Of a stretch of DNA of 30,166 nucleotides, positions 23,405-29,329 are shown in pieces (the first letter of the stretch is position 1; each line of letters begins with the position of its first letter). The notes beneath the pieces were generated by a model, which did no database searches, had not been told where the DNA came from, and saw only the letters and a list, made by a program, of their open reading frames with translations. Where the stretch lies: IMG/VR virus record IMGVR_UViG_3300011271_000015, positions 1 to 30,166 of that record; one strand, given 5' to 3'. Both the position numbers and the translations under genes were made by a program. The stretch comes from a virus.

Positions 23405-23422
23405 TGTAGCAACGTTGCTACA
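23405..23422. promoter_or_regulatory. Perfect 18-base palindrome, operator candidate
   Basis: TGTAGCAACGTTGCTACA is a perfect palindrome, with further near-symmetry outside it (GTAA at 23401 and TTAC at 23426). It is at the 3' end of the gene at 23426 and contains the same GCAAC/GTTGC core as the inverted repeats near the terminase and portal clusters, but with the arms inverted in order. A dimeric regulator site is the simplest reading. It could also be part of a terminator. Confidence 0.45.
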
Positions 23423-23425
23423 ACG

Positions 23426-23698
23426 TTACTGCGCTGGTTGGTGTGACGAGTTCGCTTCCCCTAACCAATTCTCGATGGCAATCCCCTTCTCCTCACTCGT
23501 TAGCCCCAACCACTTAACGCATGGCATATCGAGAACGATATATTCGTGATTGGTGTAGATTCCCTCGCTGACCAGGTACTCATCGAGCTTCAACCAGAAC
23601 TCGTAATCGAATGGCTTGTCACCCCAAGAGCTCATTGCCTTCACGTGACGCTGATAGCGTTGAGGCCGAGTGTTCCTGGCAACCTCGTTAATGTTCAT
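23426..23698 (-). CDS. Small protein of unknown function
   Basis: This 90-residue protein begins MNINEVARNTRPQRYQRHVK and contains SWGDKPFDYEFWLKLDEYLV, then HEYIVLDMPCVKWLGLTSEE and an IENWLGEANSS end. It is acidic with many aromatic residues and no membrane segment. An AGAGA ribosome site precedes the ATG at a normal distance. It is transcribed away from the divergent plus-strand operon starting at 23862, so it may be an early gene. The ending Q-P-A-Q lies at the palindrome. I do not recognise it. Confidence 0.58.
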   Translation of the reverse strand: MNINEVARNTRPQRYQRHVKAMSSWGDKPFDYEFWLKLDEYLVSEGIYTNHEYIVLDMPCVKWLGLTSEEKGIAIENWLGEANSSHQPAQ

Positions 23699-23861
23699 CG
23701 TTTCTCTCTTCAGAAACAGCGTTTCAATTATTGAGGGAATGCCCTCGCGCGTATCATATTTTTGCTGATTTGCATAGATGCGTCAGTCTGACTCACATAC
23801 ATCTCGTTGACATATACATCTGCTTGATGCACATTGGTGTGGTCAGCAGATGGAGATCAAC
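23699..23861. promoter_or_regulatory. Divergent promoter region with inverted repeats
   Basis: This stretch separates the minus-strand gene at 23426 from the plus-strand operon. A TTGACA box at 23807-23812 suits a plus-strand sigma-70 -35, but the -10 at the right distance is weak (CACATT). GTCAG-T-CTGAC (23782-23792) is a perfect inverted repeat and may be an operator. GAGGG-AATG-CCCTC (23733-23746) is a small hairpin. TATGAT on the minus strand near 23755 is a possible -10 for the leftward gene. Confidence 0.45.
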
Positions 23862-24050
23862 ATGAACTACACCGCAGGAACATTCTCCGAGTTCGCCAAT
23901 GCCCGCAAACTTCGCGACGAACTCACCAAGGCCGGCATCGCTTCCCGCATCGATACCCGCGGCAGCGGCGCAATCACCATGGTGTTTGTTGCTCCCCGCA
24001 ACGGTGACGCCGCAGTCGCCATCTGTCGACGAACGTTCCACCATGGCTAA
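23862..24050 (+). CDS. Small early protein
   Basis: This 62-residue protein is counted from ATG 23862 (MNYTAGTFSEFANARKLRDE). A GGAG ribosome site lies 6-7 bases before it. An earlier in-frame ATG at 23850 overlaps that site and is therefore unlikely to be the start. It has a helix followed by ELTKAGIASRIDTRGSGAIT, then MVFVAPRNGDAAVAICRR, a small alpha/beta pattern. It is the first gene of a four-gene plus-strand operon and overlaps the next start by 8 bases. It is not recognised. Confidence 0.58.
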   Translation: MNYTAGTFSEFANARKLRDELTKAGIASRIDTRGSGAITMVFVAPRNGDAAVAICRRTFHHG

Positions 24051-24246
24051 CAAACCCATGTCCACCAAGGAATACCGAGCTGCATGCGAGCAGCTCGGAC
24101 TATCTCCCTCATATTCGGCAGCCCCCGCACTCGGCATATCACAGGTGACAGCCAGCCGGTATTCGTCCGGCAGCTCCACCGTCCCAATGCCGATTGCGTT
24201 GCTGTTGCGGGCCATGATTGCCCTCAAGAAAGCCACACGAACATGA
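24043..24246 (+). CDS. Small helix-turn-helix DNA-binding protein
   Basis: This 67-residue protein (MANKPMSTKEYRAACEQLGL...) contains a compact HTH: AACEQLGLSPSYSAAPALGI as helix-turn, then SQVTASRYSSGSSTVPMPIA as recognition helix and wing, and a last helix LLLRAMIALKKA. The order Y-R-A-A-x-x-x-L-G-L, A-x-x-L-G-[IV], [ST]-x-x-[TR]-x-x-R-[YW]-x-S-G is that of small Cro/C1-like phage regulators. It overlaps the preceding stop by 8 bases and the next start by 4. It is the best candidate for a regulator that acts on the operator-like repeats around 23171-23422 (inference). Confidence 0.72.
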   Translation: MANKPMSTKEYRAACEQLGLSPSYSAAPALGISQVTASRYSSGSSTVPMPIALLLRAMIALKKATRT

Positions 24247-24458
24247 AGCGCAAATGCATCGCCAAGCTGATGAACGAAAAGACCAGAACGATTTTTGCCC
24301 TGATCGACAACGGCAATGAAACATTCTCGGTCCTAAAACTCTGCGAAAACTACAGCGGACGAGTCCACGGCGGCATCGCCAAGACATGGCGAATCGTCGT
24401 TTCCAACGTCGACAAGATCGCTGCACGCCATTGCTTCTATAACCGGATCAGCCAATAG
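24243..24458 (+). CDS. Small early protein, function unknown
   Basis: This 71-residue protein (MKRKCIAKLMNEKTRTIFAL...) has an ATG that overlaps the HTH gene stop as ATGA. It has beta-strand character: TIFALIDNGNETFSVLKLCE, then RVHGGIAKTWRIVVSNVDKI. The ending is basic and aromatic with a third cysteine (AARHCFYNRISQ). No known motif is evident. It is probably part of the early operon that takes control of the host. Confidence 0.55.
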   Translation: MKRKCIAKLMNEKTRTIFALIDNGNETFSVLKLCENYSGRVHGGIAKTWRIVVSNVDKIAARHCFYNRISQ

Positions 24459-24468
24459 GGAGAAAGAT

Positions 24469-24693
24469 ATGAACTCAGTAATTCCATGCGGCAAACGAGA
24501 TGAATGTAACTGGCCAGCATGTCCACAAGATTGCCTTGGCCGCCCAGGCGCAAAAGTTCATTGCTGGGAAAACGGTCCCGAAACCGAAGATGGCTGCGGC
24601 ACGACCTGCATGCTGGAAGATGGTCACGAGGGCGAACACCAATGGACGCAAGACGATCAAATTACAGTCTCTTTTGAACAGAAACCCCTATGA
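24469..24693 (+). CDS. Cys-rich early protein (74 aa)
   Basis: This protein begins MNSVIPCGKRDECNWPACPQ, with eight cysteines in the first ~47 residues. It then has CWENGPETEDGCGTTCMLED and GHEGEHQWTQDDQITVSFEQ. The C-x-L-E-D-G-H-E-G-x-H-x-W-T-x-D-D segment is a recurrent small phage and prophage domain with probable zinc binding. A GGGAGAAAG ribosome site is present before the ATG. The gene ends the plus-strand operon, followed within 12 bases by a palindromic terminator. Confidence 0.62.
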   Translation: MNSVIPCGKRDECNWPACPQDCLGRPGAKVHCWENGPETEDGCGTTCMLEDGHEGEHQWTQDDQITVSFEQKPL

Positions 24694-24704
24694 ACATTGG
24701 CCCC

Positions 24705-24722
24705 ATGCGGAGCGCTCCGCAT
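24705..24722. terminator. Palindromic bidirectional terminator between convergent genes
   Basis: ATGCGGAGCGCTCCGCAT is a perfect 18-base palindrome followed by TTTAG on the plus strand. It sits precisely between the plus-strand operon (stop at 24693) and the convergent minus-strand gene (stop beginning at 24723). A stem of 6-7 GC-rich pairs with a 4-6 base loop is the likely RNA form. The T-run is short, so termination efficiency is uncertain. Confidence 0.6.
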
Positions 24723-25199
24723 TTAGTCGCCCCATCTGTGCTTTGCAAGGTATTTACCTACCTGTTTTCGCTGGGTGGGTGTTAATTTCTTCGCGTAGGC
24801 CTCCCCGCCCTTCCTTCCCATCTCCTTGATCACCACAGGCCTCGCCCGCTTGATGGCGAGCTTGCTGATGCGTCCGTTTTCGGTGTTGGCGTACTGGGCC
24901 ATCCGCTTGCCGGACCTGCTACGGACCTTGCTGAAGCGTTCCATCTTGGCGGCATCTATCCACAGCGCGCCTGAAACGCCCAACGCGTCCATCATCAGGT
25001 GAAGGCTATGCAGGTTGGGCGATTTGGCGCGGGTGGGCCCGAGATACTTGTCTACCTGCCCGATGACAAATCCACATATCTGTTCCAGTTCGGCATTGGA
25101 CAGCTCAAGATCGAGCTGGCGCCGGCGGATGAGATCGAGAAGCTCGTCGGGCGTAGCGAAGTCGCCTATAATGCCGCGGCCATCCAAGGAGCCTACCAT
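24723..25199 (-). CDS. HTH-like regulator with basic tail
   Basis: This 158-residue protein is in two parts. Residues about 15-90 (PDELLDLIRRRQLDLELSNA, ELEQICGFVIGQVDKYLGPT, then LHSLHLMMDALGVSGALWID) follow the scheme of XRE-like HTH proteins of alphaproteobacterial prophages, in which L-S-N-A-E-L-[DE]-x-[IL]-x-G and x-Y-[LV]-x-K-L are the helix-turn-helix. Residues 95-158 are strongly basic, with KLAIKRARPVVIKEMGRKGG and PTQRKQVGKYLAKHRWGD, resembling a small DNA-binding tail (R-K-G-G-x-A-x-x-K-K-L). The start ATG lies back to back with a plus-strand ATG (25197-25200). Its stop abuts the terminator. Confidence 0.66.
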   Translation of the reverse strand: MVGSLDGRGIIGDFATPDELLDLIRRRQLDLELSNAELEQICGFVIGQVDKYLGPTRAKSPNLHSLHLMMDALGVSGALWIDAAKMERFSKVRSRSGKRMAQYANTENGRISKLAIKRARPVVIKEMGRKGGEAYAKKLTPTQRKQVGKYLAKHRWGD

Positions 25200-25326
25200 G
25201 TCTCGCTACCGCATTGCTTTCATGTTCTGGATAGCCGTCATGCTGCCGCTTGCTGCCGAGCTGTCATTGCAATCCAATACCGGCATGTTCAGTACCGATA
25301 TCGCGGACTGCGCTGCCAATAACTGA
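25198..25326 (+). CDS. Tiny membrane or secreted peptide (42 aa)
   Basis: This protein begins MSRYRIAFMFWIAVMLPLAA and ends in DIADCAANN. A perfect AAGGAG ribosome site stands 6 bases before the ATG, which is the main reason to believe the gene. The first 20 residues form a hydrophobic segment preceded by Arg-Tyr-Arg, as in a signal anchor or signal peptide (possible cut after LAA). It runs opposite to its neighbours. Its start overlaps that of the HTH gene on the other strand and its 3' end overlaps the last 38 bases of the gene at 25289. It could be a small inhibitor, holin-like or toxin-like peptide. That is speculation. Confidence 0.45.
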   Translation: MSRYRIAFMFWIAVMLPLAAELSLQSNTGMFSTDIADCAANN

Positions 25327-25717
25327 ACGGCCTGAAGTAGCCCGGGCCATAGTAGCGATAGCCGGGCGTGAAGCCGTAATTGCCCCGCGGCCATTCCCGC
25401 CAGCAACCCCAGCACTGATAGCCGCTCGGCAGCAGACGCCAGTAGCTTTGAGCCTCGACCGGGGAACTCCCGGCCATTAGCACCATCGCCACGCACAAGC
25501 TCAGGATCACAGCGGCGAGCTGGCGGGCTTGCCGATCAGGTTTGGCCTGCCACTCACCACAGCCATCCTGCGGCCCTAACGGCTGACAACCCTTGCGGCA
25601 ACCCGGCGGCCATTCGTGATTGTGTGTACCCGGCAGATAGAACTCACACGCCCCACACACCCGTCCCTTGAGTGCATCGATGTCGTGGAACGCGCCCATC
25701 AGCTCAAGCATGTTCAT
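25289..25717 (-). CDS. Two-part protein: Cys cluster joined to a hydrophobic segment and Tyr/Gly-rich tail
   Basis: This 142-residue protein shows three zones. Residues 1-60 hold a zinc-type cluster (GRVCGACEFYLPGTHNHEWP, then PGCRKGCQPLG and DGCGEWQAKPD). Residues about 66-90 are a hydrophobic helix with the sequence LAAVILSLCVAMVLMAGSSP followed by VEAQ, which resembles a signal peptide with a cut after EAQ. The rest is Trp/Tyr/Gly/Pro-rich (SYWRLLPSGYQCWGCWREWP, then GYRYYGPGYFRP). A GGAG ribosome site precedes ATG 25717. The order zinc cluster, export signal, exported tail is odd for one protein and may reflect fusion of a zinc gene with a secreted Gly/Tyr protein. Start overlap with the upstream gene is ATGA. 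Confidence 0.55.
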   Translation of the reverse strand: MNMLELMGAFHDIDALKGRVCGACEFYLPGTHNHEWPPGCRKGCQPLGPQDGCGEWQAKPDRQARQLAAVILSLCVAMVLMAGSSPVEAQSYWRLLPSGYQCWGCWREWPRGNYGFTPGYRYYGPGYFRPFSYWQRSPRYRY

Positions 25718-26037
25718 TGCATTCTCCGTCGCGCCATTGTCTCTTGAACCGCCCTCTCGATGCGCCAGCTGCCGTTATCCACAGATGGCGGCCCCAACTC
25801 GTCATCCCACCGCCCCCCGTTGATCCACGTCGCCGGGTGCGGAATGTATTGCGGATCCTTGCCCTTCACCGATCGCGCGAAGTTTTCTACGGCTTTCAAC
25901 AAGGCCTGGAACTCCACCTCACCTGATCGCCGCACCTTGTCGAGTGCACGTGCGGCGTCTTTTTTCGCGATGCGGCGCGGATATTTATTCCAAAACTCTT
26001 CAAACCAGTTCAAAGGCCAATCAGTTTCTAGTTTCAT
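25714..26037 (-). CDS. Replication-protein-like C-terminal domain protein
   Basis: This 107-residue protein contains WFEEFWNKYPRRIAKKDAAR and, about 35 residues later, DPQYIPHPATWINGGRWDDE. These two motifs, F-x-x-F-W-x-x-Y-P-[RK]-[RK] and Q-Y-I-P-[HN]-P-x-T-[WY]-[IL]-[NR]-x-x-x-W-x-[DE][DE], define the DnaT-like or replisome-organiser C-terminal domain found in many phage replication proteins, which contacts primosome components and single-stranded DNA. Here it stands alone without an N-terminal HTH region. An inverted repeat (26099-26148) lies just upstream of its start. The methylase and nuclease genes upstream form a DNA-metabolism set. Confidence 0.72.
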   Translation of the reverse strand: MKLETDWPLNWFEEFWNKYPRRIAKKDAARALDKVRRSGEVEFQALLKAVENFARSVKGKDPQYIPHPATWINGGRWDDELGPPSVDNGSWRIERAVQETMARRRMQ

Positions 26038-26098
26038 CTCTTTGAACCTCTAGTCCCTTACTTTCTAGGGGACTGTCACTGAGTTCAGACCTGAGAGA

Positions 26099-26148
26099 GG
26101 GCATAGGACGACCAGCCCCGGCATATAGCCAAGGCCGGTCCTATGCCC
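26099..26148. repeat. Long-arm inverted repeat in the replication-gene gap
   Basis: GGGCATAGGAC (26099-26109) and GTCCTATGCCC (26138-26148) are perfect 11-base arms around 28 bases of GC-rich loop. Direct repeats of CTGTCACT (about 26073 and 26157) flank the structure on either side. There is no T-run, so it is not a typical terminator. The 183-base gap 26038-26220 contains no credible gene. A replication origin, a regulatory RNA or a mobile-element remnant are all possible. Confidence 0.5.
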
Positions 26149-26220
26149 TTAGCGAACTGTCACTTGAGACGAGCCGTCGCTTCGGGTCTACGCTAGCAGC
26201 GGTGCCACGTAGCTTGACGC

Positions 26221-26463
26221 CTACTTCCCGAACTTTCCGCCGTTCAGCTGCCGTCCCTCGCGTCTTTCGGACCGGGACTCCACTTTGGCAGGCCCCACAG
26301 TAGTGGCTTCACTCTTCACGCCGCTGCCGTCTGACGACCGAACCAGCGTGAAGTTCAATTTTGGGTTCCATGGCTTACCGCCATTGCGCACACGTTCGCG
26401 TACGGCGTCGTAAGCCGCGTTGATCGATTGGGCGAAGTCATCTGTCGCGTTATAGTCGATCAT
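26221..26463 (-). CDS. Small protein with disordered basic tail
   Basis: This 80-residue protein (MIDYNATDDFAQSINAAYDA...) has an N-terminal helix with VRERVRNGGKPWNPKLNFTL, then a Ser/Gly/Glu/Arg-rich disordered tail ending RREGRQLNGGKFGK. The start overlaps the nuclease-like gene stop as ATGA, so the two are coupled. It is not recognised. The composition fits a nucleic-acid-binding accessory protein. Confidence 0.55.
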   Translation of the reverse strand: MIDYNATDDFAQSINAAYDAVRERVRNGGKPWNPKLNFTLVRSSDGSGVKSEATTVGPAKVESRSERREGRQLNGGKFGK

Positions 26464-26861
26464 GCGACACGCTGTTCATCGCCATAAACCATTTTCCACC
26501 ACGCTTTGACCGCTTCGCGGAAAACCTCCAACGAAGCTTCGAATGGGCGACTTTCTGGATATCCAGGAATACCCCACGTCCGCATCAATGAAATATCGGC
26601 GCCATCCGTGCGCGTGCACCAGATCGCAACGAATGAATTCCCTTGCAACACCAAGCCTTCTATCGAGCGAAGTTGCGGGCTGGTAATCCATCCATTTGGA
26701 TGTTTCTTTTCGATGAAAAGACATTTACCTCTTTGATAAATGTATCCATCGATGTCCGATGGCTTCACTCGTGTATCGCCAAAGCAGCCGTCGAGCATTC
26801 CCCAATCGGGCAATTGGTCGCGATAGCAACCATATTCGGCGCACTTCCACCTGAGCGTCAT
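26460..26861 (-). CDS. PD-(D/E)XK nuclease-like protein
   Basis: This 133-residue protein contains DTRVKPSDIDGYIYQRGKCL followed by FIEKKHPNGW, then SPQLRSIEGLVLQGNSFVAI. A first acidic position (D in PSDIDG), a strand with Glu-x-Lys (FIEKK) and a following Q-L-R-S-I-E-x-L helix are the core of PD-(D/E)XK nucleases, and many small phage proteins show this G-x-x-[LF]-x-E-x-K pattern. It also has three cysteines near the N-terminus (WKCAEYGCYRDQ and GCFGD). It may act in recombination or host-DNA attack. Activity is inferred, not shown. Four-base overlaps bind it to both neighbours. Confidence 0.6.
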   Translation of the reverse strand: MTLRWKCAEYGCYRDQLPDWGMLDGCFGDTRVKPSDIDGYIYQRGKCLFIEKKHPNGWITSPQLRSIEGLVLQGNSFVAIWCTRTDGADISLMRTWGIPGYPESRPFEASLEVFREAVKAWWKMVYGDEQRVA

Positions 26862-27667
26862 CGATCAACTCTCCTTACCACTGCACCGAACTCAGAGAAA
26901 CGCTTTGCAAAAGCGGCGATATCTTTTCCGAAATAGGCGATTGCGGAACCATGTGTCGAGGTCGTCGACACGGGGCGGCTTGGGCCGCCAAAATCAATGC
27001 GCCCCTGCACAAAGCACACCGCATAATCGAACAGCGGCTGAAACCATTTTGTCTCTGTGGGATGTGAATTAACTAGAGCGCAGGCGGCAGTGACATTGCC
27101 GACCTCGTACTCACGGATGAGCCTCTCGACGAAAAGTCGTGCCTCTCCACCGTAAGGCGGATTGAGCCACACGCGCCCCTTCCAAGGCTTCTGCAGCCCA
27201 TTGTCGGCCTCGGTGTAAAACGTCGAGGCCTGAACAGTCTCGTTCGCCTCGGCGCTTGTGGCGGGATCGAGATCGATAGCGCCCATCACCTCGCGCGCTG
27301 CATCGAGGAATTTGCGCGGCGTGCGCCAATCGTTCTGATCGGATTGGGAGAGGCGCTCGCGGGTTGATAAATCTTTGGCCGCTATTTTTTTCTCAATAGT
27401 TTCAATTAATGGCGCGTCATTTGACGCATTTTTTGCGTCATTTGACGCAGCTATATCTCTATCTATCGTCTTCGGGCTAAACCCCGTAACTTTGGCAATC
27501 TGCCGATTCGAGAAACCATTATCCGAGAGGATTGGTGCGGCTCGTTTGCGCGCTTCTTGCGTAAACCGAAGTTCAAGATCTTCTTCTTTGACGAGACCAA
27601 GCCTCAAGTCGCGATCCAAAATCGCCTTGGCCGCAAGCACTACGTCAATGGTTTCTTTGGATGTCAT
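26858..27667 (-). CDS. DNA N6-adenine methyltransferase (Dam family) with N-terminal HTH
   Basis: This 269-residue protein is counted from ATG 27667 (MTSKETIDVVLAAKAI). An upstream extension to 27706 exists but is arginine/proline-rich. Residues about 50-72 form an HTH (NGFSNRQIAKVTGFSPKTID). The catalytic part runs from about 112: WRTP (114-117), DLDPATSAEAN (132-142), FYTEADNGL, and the amino-methylase motif NPPY (169-172), followed by the nucleotide-pocket region. This is the phage Dam family (PF05869 type), which methylates adenine, in known members at GATC. The role may be protection from host restriction or timing of replication. An HTH fused in front is less common and could target the enzyme or autoregulate it. 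GATC lies in each of the three structured repeats at 29330-29639. Confidence 0.85.
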   Translation of the reverse strand: MTSKETIDVVLAAKAILDRDLRLGLVKEEDLELRFTQEARKRAAPILSDNGFSNRQIAKVTGFSPKTIDRDIAASNDAKNASNDAPLIETIEKKIAAKDLSTRERLSQSDQNDWRTPRKFLDAAREVMGAIDLDPATSAEANETVQASTFYTEADNGLQKPWKGRVWLNPPYGGEARLFVERLIREYEVGNVTAACALVNSHPTETKWFQPLFDYAVCFVQGRIDFGGPSRPVSTTSTHGSAIAYFGKDIAAFAKRFSEFGAVVRRVDR

Positions 27668-27777
27668 ATTCCGTTGCCGCGGTGCACGGGGCCAGGACGG
27701 CGGCAACCGCCCTGGGAGACCCGGCTAGTTATGAGGGAGCTACCCTCGCGCCTTACATCGCGCGCCGCTCGCGAGGC

Positions 27778-27788
27778 GGCAACGCACC
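27778..27788 (-). promoter_or_regulatory. Repeated 11-base element, copy 5
   Basis: GGTGCGTTGCC on the minus strand, 3 bases after the stop codon of the 72-residue gene at 27792 and about 110 bases upstream of the methylase start. It is the only copy in the DNA-metabolism region. The 124-base gap 27668-27791 otherwise holds only GC-rich DNA with no credible gene. Confidence 0.5.
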
Positions 27789-27791
27789 CCC

Positions 27792-28010
27792 TCACGCCGC
27801 TGCTGAGCTCTTGTCGAAGCACCTTTGCGCCGATGTCAGCCCCGTCGAATTGCTGCGGGTATCGCCAACCCGGCGCATCAGCTCAGGATGGGATTGCCGG
27901 ACGATCTGCCTGACCCGCTCGAACCCCAGACCCACGCGTTTGCCCACTTCCCGCAACGAATGGCCCTTGCGGTACAGCTCGACTATTTGCCGGTCCCTGG
28001 CGTCGTTCAT
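27792..28010 (-). CDS. Small HTH protein (sigma-region-4-like)
   Basis: This 72-residue protein is counted from ATG 28010 (MNDARDRQIVELYRKGHSLR), with a 4-base overlap to the upstream stop. A longer frame to 28412 is nonsense from the resolvase gene's other register. The segment IVELYRKGHSLREVGKRVGL, then GFERVRQIVRQSHPEL is a classic HTH: a helix ending in a loop with G-x-S-x-x-E-[VI]-[GA]-x-x-[VL]-G, then x-x-R-V-R-Q-I-V as recognition helix, as in sigma-70 region 4 or small transposon-like regulators. The C-terminus is Ser/Thr-rich. It is followed immediately by copy 5 of the repeated element. Confidence 0.7.
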   Translation of the reverse strand: MNDARDRQIVELYRKGHSLREVGKRVGLGFERVRQIVRQSHPELMRRVGDTRSNSTGLTSAQRCFDKSSAAA

Positions 28011-28399
28011 GCTTCCATCCACGGCCTGACAGCGACGCGGCAGCCCAGCTCTACCGGTCCCCACTCGACAACCAGGCGCCGGCACCACCGATCGTTCTCG
28101 ATGATCATGACGCGCTGCAAATAGTCGAGTAGCGGCTTGATCGGGTTGTCGCAGTCGAAGGAGCCGAACTGGTCGACATTCCACGTCACTGTCAGCTCGA
28201 ACCAGCCTTTGATATGCGGCCGTGGCCGTATCGCCATGACGTAGCGGTCGCACTGTTCGATCCACTTCAGAACGACGGGCGACTTGTTGCCTGCCCTGGC
28301 CATGAACCTGTTCACCGACGGCGGCCGCGGCAGGTCGAGCACGAAGGCCGCTGCATCGCGCCGCAGCTCGTTGGTGATAGCGGCAAGAGCTATGCTCAT
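28007..28399 (-). CDS. rusA: RusA-like Holliday-junction resolvase
   Basis: This 130-residue protein contains FVLDLPRPPSVNRFMARAGN at the start of the fold, then ELTVTWNV and the active-site helix FDCDNPIKPLLDYLQRVMII followed by ENDRWCRRLVVEW. In RusA the catalytic residues are three acids and a lysine, and D82, D84, K88 and D92 can be placed here. The later DD of E. coli RusA is represented by N102-D103. It would cut Holliday junctions during phage recombination and replication. The ribosome site GAGGA stands 6 bases before the ATG. It overlaps the HTH gene downstream (ATGA). Confidence 0.82.
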   Translation of the reverse strand: MSIALAAITNELRRDAAAFVLDLPRPPSVNRFMARAGNKSPVVLKWIEQCDRYVMAIRPRPHIKGWFELTVTWNVDQFGSFDCDNPIKPLLDYLQRVMIIENDRWCRRLVVEWGPVELGCRVAVRPWMEA

Positions 28400-28590
28400 G
28401 TGGTTTCCTCAACAGGTTCCACAGTCACAGTCCTACCGTAGCGCCGGAACCGCCGCGTTCCCGCCTGAAAGGTTTCCTTGCGGAGCTTCTCGGCAAGTTG
28501 GTTTGCGGTTTCCTCGTTGCCTACCCGGCAAAGCTCCTCTTTTCCGTCAGTGTTGCCGAAACGATGCTGAACCATGATGCGGAAGGTCAT
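28396..28590 (-). CDS. Small protein of unknown function
   Basis: This 64-residue protein is counted from ATG 28590 (MTFRIMVQHRFGNTDGKEEL), chosen over ATG 28602 because GGAG stands 6 bases before 28590. The codons after 28602 contain that site. It is basic with beta-strand and helix alternation: CRVGNEETANQLAEKLRKET, then RRFRRYGRTVTVEPVEE. It could be a small nucleic-acid-binding protein. It is not recognised. Stop overlaps the resolvase start as ATGA. Confidence 0.55.
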   Translation of the reverse strand: MTFRIMVQHRFGNTDGKEELCRVGNEETANQLAEKLRKETFQAGTRRFRRYGRTVTVEPVEETT

Positions 28591-28829
28591 GCGGCGCTCC
28601 ATGTCTGATCGAAGCCATCGAACAAACCGTCGCCGCTGACGCGCAACAGCCCGCTTGCGATGGCCGCTTGTGCAGACCTGGGGCCAACGGAACGCCCAGA
28701 TGGCTCGAAGTAAAATTTGACTTCCATCACGCCTGTTTCTTTCAATCGAACGGATTTGCAGAGCCGTTGCCCCCTTTGCAGGATCTCGACAATTCTCTGC
28801 GCTCGTTTCGGTACGCGCTTCGGTTTCAT
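28587..28829 (-). CDS. Small basic protein of alphaproteobacterial phage type
   Basis: This 80-residue protein begins MKPKRVPKRAQRIVEILQRG, continues with KSVRLKETGVMEVKFYFEPS and then SVGPRSAQAAIASGLLRVSG, and ends DGLFDGFDQTW. The layout (basic helix, two strands with L-x-E-T-G, then S-A-x-x-A-I-x-x-G-L-L and D-G-L-F-D-G) recurs as a short winged-helix-like protein in rhizobial phages and prophages. Its role is unknown. A GGA-type ribosome site is upstream. It overlaps the 64-residue gene start region by 4 bases. Confidence 0.62.
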   Translation of the reverse strand: MKPKRVPKRAQRIVEILQRGQRLCKSVRLKETGVMEVKFYFEPSGRSVGPRSAQAAIASGLLRVSGDGLFDGFDQTWSAA

Positions 28830-28832
28830 CGC

Positions 28833-29183
28833 TTATTCCTTTCCTCCAAGGCGGCCGCGACGTCGAGCTGCCAGATCGCGAAGGAAATCCACGTGCGGGC
28901 GATGAAAATCAGCGTCGCTCGCTTCCAGCCGAGCAGCCGCAGTTTCAAGCTGCTCGATGACGTGCTGTTGCTCATTTTGTCTTTTCTCGGCGGCAATCTT
29001 CAGCCTGCGGGCTGTCTCGAATGAAATGTTCGGTTCGCTGTGCCACACTCCCCGTACGGCGCGCGGATGCAATCCGGCGGCCTCAGCCACCCGCCGCAAC
29101 CAGTCAGCCCGCGTTTCCCGCGGCCGACGGTTGCCCCCGATTGCAGCTACCAACTCACGCAAGTGAAATTCTCCCGTATCCAT
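28833..29183 (-). CDS. HTH regulator with coiled-coil tail
   Basis: This 116-residue protein is counted from ATG 29183 (MDTGEFHLRELVAAIGGNRR), with GGAG 8 bases upstream. The frame stays open to 29381, but the extension covers the repeat region and is unlikely to be coding. Residues about 22-65 (TRADWLRRVAEAAGLHPRAV, then RGVWHSEPNISFETARRLKI) resemble a lambda-repressor-like HTH of the kind with W-[LI]-x-x-x-A-x-x-A-G-L and S-x-x-T-A-x-x-L. A coiled-coil helix (NEQQHVIEQLETAAARLEAS) and a basic tail (LAARRRGRLGGKE) follow. It is the first gene of the minus-strand metabolism block, directly downstream of the structured repeats. Confidence 0.68.
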   Translation of the reverse strand: MDTGEFHLRELVAAIGGNRRPRETRADWLRRVAEAAGLHPRAVRGVWHSEPNISFETARRLKIAAEKRQNEQQHVIEQLETAAARLEASDADFHRPHVDFLRDLAARRRGRLGGKE

Positions 29184-29329
29184 CGCCCCATCTCCGTGTT
29201 TTGAGTTGCCGACACGAGAGACGGATTGGATCGACCTTGATGAAATGAGGAAAAAGCGGGCGGCCGCCAATTGCCATGTCGCCAGCCGCCCGCAGTCATC
29301 CGGCATAAGGGAGGGCCCATGCCGAGAAG

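Noticed and set aside
23793-24236. 147-residue minus-strand frame
   Set aside because: Lies opposite the early plus-strand operon, which has ribosome sites, coupled starts and an HTH motif. The minus frame has no such support.
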